From NCBI GenBank assembly GCA_012838235.1, contig DUPQ01000051.1:1-64000 (forward strand): a stretch of DNA of 64,000 bases, read 5' to 3'. The notes under the pieces were generated by a model. The model was not told the origin of the DNA. It searched no databases and saw only the letters and a program-made list of their open reading frames with translations. Positions 42,732-49,781 of the stretch are shown here, piece by piece; within the stretch, counting starts at the first letter, position 1; each line of letters opens with the position of its first letter. The DNA is from Clostridiaceae bacterium. GTDB taxonomy: Bacteria > Bacillota > Clostridia > DUPQ01. Made by a program: the position numbers and the translations under genes.

Positions 42732-43994
42732 TCAATATCCCGGTTTCCCCAATAATTTGAACATACTCTTCTTATAGGCTTCCACACCGGGTTGATCAAA
42801 AGGATTAACACCTAAGATATATCCGCTTATTCCGCATGCTCTTTCAAAGAAATATATAAGTTTACCGAATGTAAATGCATCCATTTTTTCCAATTCAATA
42901 AGAATAACGGGAACATCCCCTTCCAAATGAGCGGATTTGGTTCCTCTCATAGCCATTTCATTTACATATTTAAGGCTTTTATTCTTAATATAGTCCAGAC
43001 CGTCGGAGTTATCTGATATATCTGGAACGGTTATTGTGGACATATCGTCTTTTATGTATACAACAGTTTCGAAAATGTTTCTTATTCCCTCCTGGATATA
43101 TTGCCCCATTGAATGAAGGTCTGTGGTATTATCTACGCCTGCCGGGAAAATACCTTTATTTTCTTTTCCCTCCGATTCTCCGTAAAGCTGTTTCCACCAC
43201 TCGGTAAAAAAGTGCATGGAAGGGTCGTAATTAACCATAATCTCTATGGTCTTTTTGCTCTTGTACATCAAGTTTCTGGCTGCCGCATATGTTACGGACA
43301 TCTCTGTGCAATTCTTTAATGCATCTTTGGCACCTGAAATCATCTGCTCTATATCTATACCGGCTACTGCAATGGGAAGTAAACCGCAAGGTGTAAGTAT
43401 ACTGTATCTTCCGCCTATATCGGCAGGTATTTCAAAACTTGTATATCCTTCTTTTTCCACTATCGACCGTAAAGCACCTTTAACAGGGTCGGTTGTAATA
43501 TAGATTCTGTCTTTAGCTTTTTCTTTATATTTTTCATATAAAGCTTCTTTGAATATTCTGAAGGCTATAGCAGGTTCTACGGTTGTTCCCGATTTGCTTA
43601 TAACATTCAGAGAATAGTCTTTGTCTTTCAGATACTCCAAAACAGACTCAACATATTTACCGCTTATATTATTTCCGACAAATATGACTTCCGTGCCTTT
43701 AATATTTCTGACATCGGTAAGAGCCTCAATTGCAGCTCTTGCTCCTAAATAGGAGCCGCCTATACCTATAACAACAAGTACATCCGACTGCTGTTGAATC
43801 TTTGCAGCGGCTTTATTGATAAGCTTTATATCTTCTTTTTTTATTCTTTTAGGTAAATCCAGCCACCCTAAATAATCCGAGCCGGCACCTTTTCCGCTTT
43901 TTAATAATCTGTCCGCTTTTTTTGCCTTTCTCAGCATACTTTCGAATTTTTTTCCGTCTGAAAAACGTATACAATCGTCTATATTTATCTTCAT
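42732..43994 (-). CDS. pgi: Glucose-6-phosphate isomerase
   Basis: Interconverts glucose 6-phosphate and fructose 6-phosphate. 420 residues, shorter than the usual 440-450 but with all core motifs: VVIGIGGSYLGARAAIE, NVISKSGTTVEPAIAFR, GGRYSILTPCGLLPIAVAGID and HLEGDVPVI region to PFDQPGVEAYK at the C-terminus. Overlaps the SSB-like stop by 4 bases. Physically separate from the gap-eno cluster. Confidence 0.95.
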   Translation of the reverse strand: MKINIDDCIRFSDGKKFESMLRKAKKADRLLKSGKGAGSDYLGWLDLPKRIKKEDIKLINKAAAKIQQQSDVLVVIGIGGSYLGARAAIEALTDVRNIKGTEVIFVGNNISGKYVESVLEYLKDKDYSLNVISKSGTTVEPAIAFRIFKEALYEKYKEKAKDRIYITTDPVKGALRSIVEKEGYTSFEIPADIGGRYSILTPCGLLPIAVAGIDIEQMISGAKDALKNCTEMSVTYAAARNLMYKSKKTIEIMVNYDPSMHFFTEWWKQLYGESEGKENKGIFPAGVDNTTDLHSMGQYIQEGIRNIFETVVYIKDDMSTITVPDISDNSDGLDYIKNKSLKYVNEMAMRGTKSAHLEGDVPVILIELEKMDAFTFGKLIYFFERACGISGYILGVNPFDQPGVEAYKKSMFKLLGKPGY

Positions 43995-44641
43995 TTGTTC
44001 TCCTCTACTTTTTCCAGTTTTATAACCGACACCTCGTAGGCGGTTTTGGTTACTATATTTCCGTAATGATCTTTCTTTTCATATTCTCTGCTTTGAAATC
44101 TTCCCCATATTCTTAAGCGGGTACCTACTTTCATATTCTCACAGTACCTGGCATTTCTTCCCCAGCATATACAGGGTATATAGTCGCTTTTTTTGTATGC
44201 TCTGTTTACAGCTATAAGCAGGTCACATATTTCCCTGCCGAAAGGCGTAATCCTGAAATTGGGCTCTTTACATATAAAGGAATCAAAAAAAACACTATTA
44301 AAACTTTCTATGCCTTCCAGTGTCTGCAAAATCCTTGCTTCCCTTGCAAATACATTGACTACCAGTCTCTTCTTTTCGTTTTTATCAATATTATTGTATG
44401 AACGGACCTGACCGTTAATCTCAATCAATGTGTCCGGTTTTAATAAATCAATGTCCAGTAGATGACTGGAAATCAAAACAGGTACCATATCGGTCTGTTT
44501 ACTCAGTCTTTGAACTTCTACTATTATGTTATAAAAAGACTCTCCGTATATCTGATGATTGAATACGGGAGCAGAAGCAATGCTTCCCGCAATATATATC
44601 TTATTATTCTCCAAAAGTTCGATTTCGCTTATCATTTGCAT
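43991..44641 (-). CDS. Two-OB single-stranded DNA-binding-like protein
   Basis: A 216-residue protein with two OB-like halves. The second half (about 118-205) has the SSB pattern: NFRITPFGREICDLLIAVNR, YIPCICWGRNARYCENM and GRFQSREYEKKD. The first half (about 10-100) is a diverged OB (IYIAGSIASAPVFNHQ ... LIEINGQVRSY). It lacks the acidic DDIPF-type C-terminal tail of SSB (ends EKVEENK), so it is probably not the main replicative SSB. Coupled to pgi by a 4-base overlap, an unexpected partner. Confidence 0.8.
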   Translation of the reverse strand: MQMISEIELLENNKIYIAGSIASAPVFNHQIYGESFYNIIVEVQRLSKQTDMVPVLISSHLLDIDLLKPDTLIEINGQVRSYNNIDKNEKKRLVVNVFAREARILQTLEGIESFNSVFFDSFICKEPNFRITPFGREICDLLIAVNRAYKKSDYIPCICWGRNARYCENMKVGTRLRIWGRFQSREYEKKDHYGNIVTKTAYEVSVIKLEKVEENK

Positions 44642-44820
44642 ACCAGACTTTCTTTTGTATTTAACACTAATATGTAAGTCTAATGACTTTTCTCCTATTA
44701 TATTATCACTTTATGTAAAAATAAAGGGAAATTTTTCAATTACTCATATATTTATTTTATAAATAATCATTTTACCTGTTTTGTATGTGTTTTTTAAATA
44801 TTTTCAACTGTTGCATATAT

Positions 44821-45363
44821 CTATTTAAGCAGAAAACAACTTGTAAACGTAAGGGTATTTTTTCCGTAATAGTAAGGAATTGATGACATCTCACATACTT
44901 TACTGACCCATAACCCGTATGATTCCATGGAACCTATGGCCTTATCGGGAAATCTGCACGGCTTATCGGGATAAGTACATTTATTGCATATCGTACATGT
45001 ACCCGCTCCCATAGGAAGAACCGATGAATATTTATTTCTGAGTAATGTTACCAGTTCAAAAAAGTTATTTTTATGTTTTTTCTGTGTATCCCGAATGGTT
45101 TCATAATCAAACTCGTCTTGCATAAATGCGGTTGTCTGAACAATCATACCGAAGCTGTATTCTCTTACTTTAACGGCGGATTGTTCAAGTGTTCCTATTG
45201 CCGGCGGACACATCCAATTCTTATTATAACTTGTGCATGAGTCGGAATTGCACATCTGACGAACTTCAGGCATGAAAACCAATGCATCCATATTAAGTTG
45301 TCCGGCATTGGAAAAACCCATAGATATTGCCAGTTTTTTAAATTCTTCAACGTTGTATTGCAT
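44821..45363 (-). CDS. DUF2284 family Cys-rich metal-binding protein
   Basis: A 180-residue protein with two cysteine clusters: CNSDSC followed by WMCPP (about 38-53) and CTICNKCTYPDKPCRFP (about 122-138), typical of DUF2284. The second cluster resembles an iron-sulfur ligand set. Soluble. Lies downstream of tRNA-Pro across a strong hairpin and upstream of the SSB-like gene across 179 bases. Ends in TAG. Function unknown; redox or metal handling in an anaerobe is a guess. Confidence 0.85.
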   Translation of the reverse strand: MQYNVEEFKKLAISMGFSNAGQLNMDALVFMPEVRQMCNSDSCTSYNKNWMCPPAIGTLEQSAVKVREYSFGMIVQTTAFMQDEFDYETIRDTQKKHKNNFFELVTLLRNKYSSVLPMGAGTCTICNKCTYPDKPCRFPDKAIGSMESYGLWVSKVCEMSSIPYYYGKNTLTFTSCFLLK

Positions 45364-45387
45364 TATTCCTGTTTAACCTCCAAATAA

Positions 45388-45416
45388 CAATCGATTATCA
45401 TGAAGATAATCGATTG
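45388..45416 (-). terminator. Hairpin terminator after tRNA-Pro
   Basis: Perfect 12-bp inverted repeat (CAATCGATTATC with GATAATCGATTG) and 5-base loop, directly after the encoded CCA, followed on the minus strand by TTATTT. The T tract is short, so it may be partial. Confidence 0.7.
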
Positions 45417-45418
45417 TC

Positions 45419-45495
45419 TGGTCGGAGTGACAAGATTCGAACTTGCGACCCCTTGAACCCCATTCAAGTACTCTACCAAACTGAGCCACACCCCG
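45419..45495 (-). tRNA. tRNA-Pro, anticodon GGG
   Basis: Cloverleaf on the minus strand from 45495 to 45419. Acceptor CGGGGTG pairs with CACTCCG (one GU), D stem GCTC, anticodon stem CTTGA/TCAAG around loop ATGGGGT giving anticodon GGG, T arm with GTTCGAAT. Discriminator A at 45422 and CCA encoded at 45421-45419. Reads CCC and CCU. Own consensus promoter upstream. Confidence 0.93.
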
Positions 45496-45504
45496 ACTTG
45501 TTTT

Positions 45505-45532
45505 ATTATAACTTTAACTTATTATTTGTCAA
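45505..45532 (-). promoter_or_regulatory. Consensus promoter of tRNA-Pro inside the lgt 3' end
   Basis: Minus strand TTGACA (45532-45527), 16-base spacer, TATAAT (45510-45505), 10 bases before the tRNA 5' end. The -35 is formed by the last lgt codons (GTT GAC AAA). Confidence 0.8.
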
Positions 45533-46610
45533 CCGATTGTTCTTCTTCGGATACAATATCTTTTTCCGATTCTTCTTTCTCCGTTGTTTCCTCAGTATTA
45601 TTCTCACTTACATATGTGTCTTTATCTACAAGGAGATCCTTATAGTCGGATTTACCTATATCTGTTTCTTCCTCATCAAGTAAAGCTTTTATAAACAACT
45701 TTTTATCTTTAGCACGTAATATTGATATAATAATCAGTAATGTTCCGAAGAATATGGCACTTATCAATGCAAGTAAGCGTGAGAGCTTAATATCCGTATC
45801 AAACAGATATAGAGGGTCTATCCTTATTCCCTCAATGAAAAACCTGTATATTCCGTATGAAGCCATATATATGCATAATGAACGACCGTTGAAGTACTTT
45901 CCGTTCCTTGCCACCAATATAAGAACTAAAAACAAAATGAGATTTAAGACCGACTCGTAAAAGAATGTCGGATGAACTCCTATATAATCAAATGTATTAC
46001 CGTTTACCGTTGCTACCAATGAGGTATCAACAAATCCTAATTTTAATAATTCTTCCTCTATTGAGCCGGCCACATTGCCTCCTATTTTCATACTTGTCAT
46101 AGCCAGAGTACTGAAAATACTGTTTGGATTAACAGGTACACCGAAAGCTTCTTTATTGATGAAGTTACCCCATCTGCCTATTGCCTGTGCTAAAGCAATA
46201 TAGGGAACCACAAGATCGGCCAGTTTCAGAAAATTCATTTTTCTGATCTTACAATATATTGCCGTAGCTATAAATCCGCCTATTAATGCTCCGTAAATGG
46301 ACATACCGCCGTCACGTACATTTAATATATCTGCAAATGTCCAATCTCTGTCCAAACGTCCCAGTACATAAAGCAGTCTTGAGCATATTACTCCTACAAT
46401 AATACCTATAAGACATATATTCAATAAATCATCTTCATTTATACCGTATTTCTTTGCGTTTTTTAAAACCAGCACAACTGCAAGACAAACAGCAATTGCT
46501 ATTATCAATCCGTACCAGTAAACTTCAAATTTGCCTATGGAAAAAGCAATTCTGCTAACCGATAACTCAATACCTCCGAACAGATTGGGAAAAGCTATTA
46601 TACTTTTCAT
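45522..46610 (-). CDS. lgt: Prolipoprotein diacylglyceryl transferase
   Basis: Transfers diacylglycerol to the lipobox cysteine of prelipoproteins; seven-TM membrane protein. 362 residues. VYWYGLIIAIAV at the start, GRWGNFINKEAFG (the Lgt signature with conserved Arg/Asn/Glu, about 145-157), and HPTFFYESVLNLILF. A C-terminal acidic tail of about 50 residues, rich in Glu/Asp/Ser/Thr, extends past the last TM helix and is not part of the core enzyme. Its substrates in this window include the lipoproteins at 10458, 11909 and 37393. Confidence 0.95.
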   Translation of the reverse strand: MKSIIAFPNLFGGIELSVSRIAFSIGKFEVYWYGLIIAIAVCLAVVLVLKNAKKYGINEDDLLNICLIGIIVGVICSRLLYVLGRLDRDWTFADILNVRDGGMSIYGALIGGFIATAIYCKIRKMNFLKLADLVVPYIALAQAIGRWGNFINKEAFGVPVNPNSIFSTLAMTSMKIGGNVAGSIEEELLKLGFVDTSLVATVNGNTFDYIGVHPTFFYESVLNLILFLVLILVARNGKYFNGRSLCIYMASYGIYRFFIEGIRIDPLYLFDTDIKLSRLLALISAIFFGTLLIIISILRAKDKKLFIKALLDEEETDIGKSDYKDLLVDKDTYVSENNTEETTEKEESEKDIVSEEEQSVDK

Positions 46611-46633
46611 TCTTACACCTCATTTCCGTACTT

Positions 46634-46654
46634 AAATACATAAAGTATGTATTT
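46634..46654 (-). repeat. Inverted repeat between ribF and lgt
   Basis: Perfect 9-bp AT-rich palindrome (AAATACATA with TATGTATTT, 3-base loop) in the 53-base space between ribF and lgt. Weak stem with no T run; could be a processing site or an operator. Confidence 0.4.
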
Positions 46655-46663
46655 TAGAGTATA

Positions 46664-47593
46664 CTACTTATAGTATGATTTAACAAGTAAAATATCTCGG
46701 GCTATTGCTTTCTTAAGTGCCTCAATATCGGGATATTTCTGCTCTTTTCTTATCATTTTTATAAAATCAATATAAATTTTCTTACCGTATAATTTCAGCC
46801 CGAATTTGTCTATTATATGGGTTTCGCATGTTATTTTATCAATATCCTCTTTATTAACAGTAGGGTTATTACCTATATTGGTTATACTGTCGTATCCGAT
46901 ACCGTCAACTGTTGTAACTGTCTGATAAACTCCGAATGCCGGTATCTGCATTTCATCTTTCAGTATTATATTCGCGGTAGGATAACCGATTTTCGAGCCT
47001 ATCAGTTTGCCTTTCTCCACCGTTCCTCTGATTTGGTACTCTCTTCCCAATAAATTATTTACATATTGTATATCACCGATTTCCAAAAGTTCCCTTATTC
47101 TTGATGCACTTACCGGCTGACCCAGATAATCAATTCTTTCCAGGATTTTTACTTTTATATCATGCTTACTGCCGATATTCTTAATTGTATCCGTATCGCC
47201 TTCAGCCTTATATCCGAATTTATAGTCGTAGCCGGAAACGGCATAAGCACAGGATAATCGTTTTTTTAATATATCGGTTATAAAATGTTCAGGTTGCATT
47301 TTGGAAAATTCATAATCGAATTTCTGAATATATATAATGTCCACACCCAGACCGCTTATCAGTTCCAGTTTTTGCTCAAGATTGGTTATAAGTCGTTGTT
47401 TTGTATTTCCCACTATCGTCATAGGATGTATGTCAAAGACATAGACAAGTGATAAAAGATTGTTCTTTCTTGCAATACTTACCGCCGTTTCTATAAGTTT
47501 TCGATGTGCTATATGAAGACCGTCAAAGTTACCCAACGCTATGACATTGCTCTTTTCAAATATATAATTGTCTTCACTTTTAATAATCTTCAT
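46664..47593 (-). CDS. ribF: Bifunctional riboflavin kinase/FAD synthetase
   Basis: Makes FMN then FAD. 309 residues: N-terminal adenylyltransferase domain with IALGNFDGLHIAHR (HxGH-like), YVFDIHP and VSASRIRELLEIGDI; C-terminal kinase domain with GSKIGYPTANI and CETHIIDKFGLKLYGKKI. Start overlaps truB by 14 bases. truB-ribF is a standard Firmicutes pair. Confidence 0.94.
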   Translation of the reverse strand: MKIIKSEDNYIFEKSNVIALGNFDGLHIAHRKLIETAVSIARKNNLLSLVYVFDIHPMTIVGNTKQRLITNLEQKLELISGLGVDIIYIQKFDYEFSKMQPEHFITDILKKRLSCAYAVSGYDYKFGYKAEGDTDTIKNIGSKHDIKVKILERIDYLGQPVSASRIRELLEIGDIQYVNNLLGREYQIRGTVEKGKLIGSKIGYPTANIILKDEMQIPAFGVYQTVTTVDGIGYDSITNIGNNPTVNKEDIDKITCETHIIDKFGLKLYGKKIYIDFIKMIRKEQKYPDIEALKKAIARDILLVKSYYK

Positions 47594-48479
47594 TTAATAA
47601 TATTTTCCCTTTTAATATATTATTCTCATCAATATATCCGATTCCTATAACCGTATCGTTTACATCCTTTATTATATATTCTCCCTTTTTAAGTTTCTTC
47701 TCAATTTTAACACCGTTAATATACTTCTTAATTTCATCGGCAGTCAAATAAATATCATTAATATCAATTGCGTTTTCAATCGGTGTAAAGATAGTCTGCA
47801 AATTATTTTCAGATGCCTTTTTTAATATTTCATCAACTGTATAGCTGTCGGTAATTTTGAAATTTCCCACCTGCAGTCTTGTCAATGCCGACATTGTACC
47901 GCCTTTTTTCAGCATTTCACCTATATCATGGCATAGACTTCTTATATACGTTCCTCTTGAACATTCCACAGTAAAAGAAATCTTTTTCACAGGTGTATTC
48001 TCGTAAATATAATCGTTTATTAAAATGTTGCTGATATTTTGAATCTCGATATATGATGCTTTTATCTCCACAGGTTGTTGATTTACCGCGTATTGATACA
48101 ATTTTTTCCCTTTAACCTTTTTGGCGGAAAAGACAGGAGGTTTCTGCCATTGCTTTCCGATGAATAATTTAATTGTATTCAGTATTGCCGTCTCAGAAAT
48201 ATCATCCGACGAATTAATGCTTAATATCTTACCTGTAATATCATAAGAATCCGTTGATACACCAAGAAACATTTCCGCCCGGTATACCTTTTTTTGTGCT
48301 TGTATATAATCGGCTATCCTGGTTGCTTTGCCTATACAGACAACAAGTACTCCTTCCGCAATGGGATCCAATGTACCGGTATGACCTATTTTAATACCCG
48401 GGAAAACACTTTTAAGCATATTTAACTGCTTAAACGAAGTCAGTCCCTTTTCTTTGTAAAGATTGATTATTCCGTACAT
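47580..48479 (-). CDS. truB: tRNA pseudouridine(55) synthase
   Basis: Makes the T-loop pseudouridine in tRNAs. 299 residues: GIINLYKEKGLTSF, IGHTGTLDPIAEGVLVV with the catalytic Asp (about 38), KVYRAEMFLGVSTDSYDITG, CSRGTYIRSLCHDIG, and a C-terminal PUA-like region. Overlaps nrnA by 13 bases. Confidence 0.95.
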   Translation of the reverse strand: MYGIINLYKEKGLTSFKQLNMLKSVFPGIKIGHTGTLDPIAEGVLVVCIGKATRIADYIQAQKKVYRAEMFLGVSTDSYDITGKILSINSSDDISETAILNTIKLFIGKQWQKPPVFSAKKVKGKKLYQYAVNQQPVEIKASYIEIQNISNILINDYIYENTPVKKISFTVECSRGTYIRSLCHDIGEMLKKGGTMSALTRLQVGNFKITDSYTVDEILKKASENNLQTIFTPIENAIDINDIYLTADEIKKYINGVKIEKKLKKGEYIIKDVNDTVIGIGYIDENNILKGKILLNEDY

Positions 48480-49456
48480 CCGTACACTTCATTCAATTTT
48501 TCTATCATTCCGTCATAAACCTGGTCTAAGGTCATATTACAACTGAGACCTGCTGCTCTTGCATGTCCTCCTCCTCCGAAGGTTTTAGCTATAACGGATA
48601 CATCAATTTCATCCGTATTGGATCGTAAGCTCCCTTTGACTTCTCTATCACTGTTTCGCTCTCTTAAGAACACCCCAACTTCCACACCCTCTATATTCTT
48701 GACAACATTAACAAGTCCCTCAAAGTCTTCATCCGCAACATCAAGATGCATATATTCTTCACGTCTTAAAACGGATATTGCCACTCTGTTATCAAAATAC
48801 AGTTTTATGTTTTTTATGGTATTCTTAAACAGGTACAGTTTATTCATGCTTGTACGTTCAAACACCCATTCGGATATCTTTTCCACATTAATATCGTAAT
48901 CCATAAGTCGGGAGGATATAATAAAACAGTTTTTATTGGTGTTCTGATATCGGAATCCGCCTGTATCGGTGGCAATTGCAACATATATTGCCTGAGCGAT
49001 ATCATGGTCAATAGAAGCTTTCATCTTAGTAAAAAGATCATATATAATCTCGCCTACTGAAGAAACATCGGCATTTATAAAATTATACATAGCATAACCG
49101 TCGTTGGTTTTATGATGGTCTATATTATATGATACCTTGTTTTTCAGAAAACTTTTTCGTCTGCCTAATCTGTTTATATCCGCTGTATCCAATACAATGC
49201 AAACATCAAAGTTATACTCCTTATCGGGAACATACACTTCCATGTCACAGGAATCTTCCATAAAACTGTATATATACGGGATTTTTTCTTCCAACAACAT
49301 TAATGCTTTTTTACCTCTTGAAGTAATATATCTGGCCATGGCAATACAGCAGCCTATTGTATCTCCGTCAGCCATTATATGAGGCAATATTAAGAAACTG
49401 TCATATTTCTTAATATCTTTATTCAGTTGCTTTGCTATCTTTGATAACTTCATCAA
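48467..49456 (-). CDS. nrnA: DHH-family phosphoesterase NrnA-like (nanoRNase/pAp phosphatase)
   Basis: Degrades short oligoribonucleotides and dephosphorylates pAp. 329 residues: HIMADGDTIGCCIAMA (DHH motif I region), VLDTADINRLG, YNIDHHKTND (DHH, about 112), ATDTGGFRY, and GGGGHARAAG in the DHHA1 domain. The ATG-ATG start gives a 38-base overlap with rbfA and lacks a clear SD; a later start would cut into the conserved N-terminal helix, so coupling to rbfA termination is likely. Confidence 0.92.
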   Translation of the reverse strand: MMKLSKIAKQLNKDIKKYDSFLILPHIMADGDTIGCCIAMARYITSRGKKALMLLEEKIPYIYSFMEDSCDMEVYVPDKEYNFDVCIVLDTADINRLGRRKSFLKNKVSYNIDHHKTNDGYAMYNFINADVSSVGEIIYDLFTKMKASIDHDIAQAIYVAIATDTGGFRYQNTNKNCFIISSRLMDYDINVEKISEWVFERTSMNKLYLFKNTIKNIKLYFDNRVAISVLRREEYMHLDVADEDFEGLVNVVKNIEGVEVGVFLRERNSDREVKGSLRSNTDEIDVSVIAKTFGGGGHARAAGLSCNMTLDQVYDGMIEKLNEVYGCTE

Positions 49457-49781
49457 TCAGTTTACTTATCCTTATTCCCTCTTCAATATAATCGTTGTAT
49501 TTGAATCTTAACTGAGGAATATATCTTATCTTCATTCTTTGTCCCAGCAATCTTCGTATATATCCTGCCGAACTTAAAATTGCTTCAAAACTTTCTTTTT
49601 TCTGCTCCTCTGTTCCGATCATGCTTACATGTATATCGGCATAAGAAAGATCTCTTGTAACATTAACATTCAAAACGGATACAATAGCTGTAAGTCTCGG
49701 ATCTTTTATCTCGTCGGCAAGAATGGAAGATATTTCTCTCTTAAATTCACTGTTCAGTTGTTCCACTCTTCTTGTCTTCAC
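49419..49781 (-). CDS. rbfA: 30S ribosome-binding factor A
   Basis: Assembly factor for the 30S subunit, 120 residues. RRVEQLNSEFKREISSIL start, KDPRLTAIVSVLNVNVTRDLSYADIHV core, and IRRLLGQRMKIRYIPQLRF characteristic of the KH-like fold. GTG start overlaps the infB stop as GTGA. Normal length. Confidence 0.96.
   Translation of the reverse strand: MKTRRVEQLNSEFKREISSILADEIKDPRLTAIVSVLNVNVTRDLSYADIHVSMIGTEEQKKESFEAILSSAGYIRRLLGQRMKIRYIPQLRFKYNDYIEEGIRISKLIDEVIKDSKATE

Noticed and set aside
44642-44820. Small gene or RNA in the 179-base gap before the SSB-like gene
   Set aside because: Very AT-rich with weak palindromes and a lone TATAAT-like hexamer; no convincing hairpin, ORF or -35, so probably only a promoter region.
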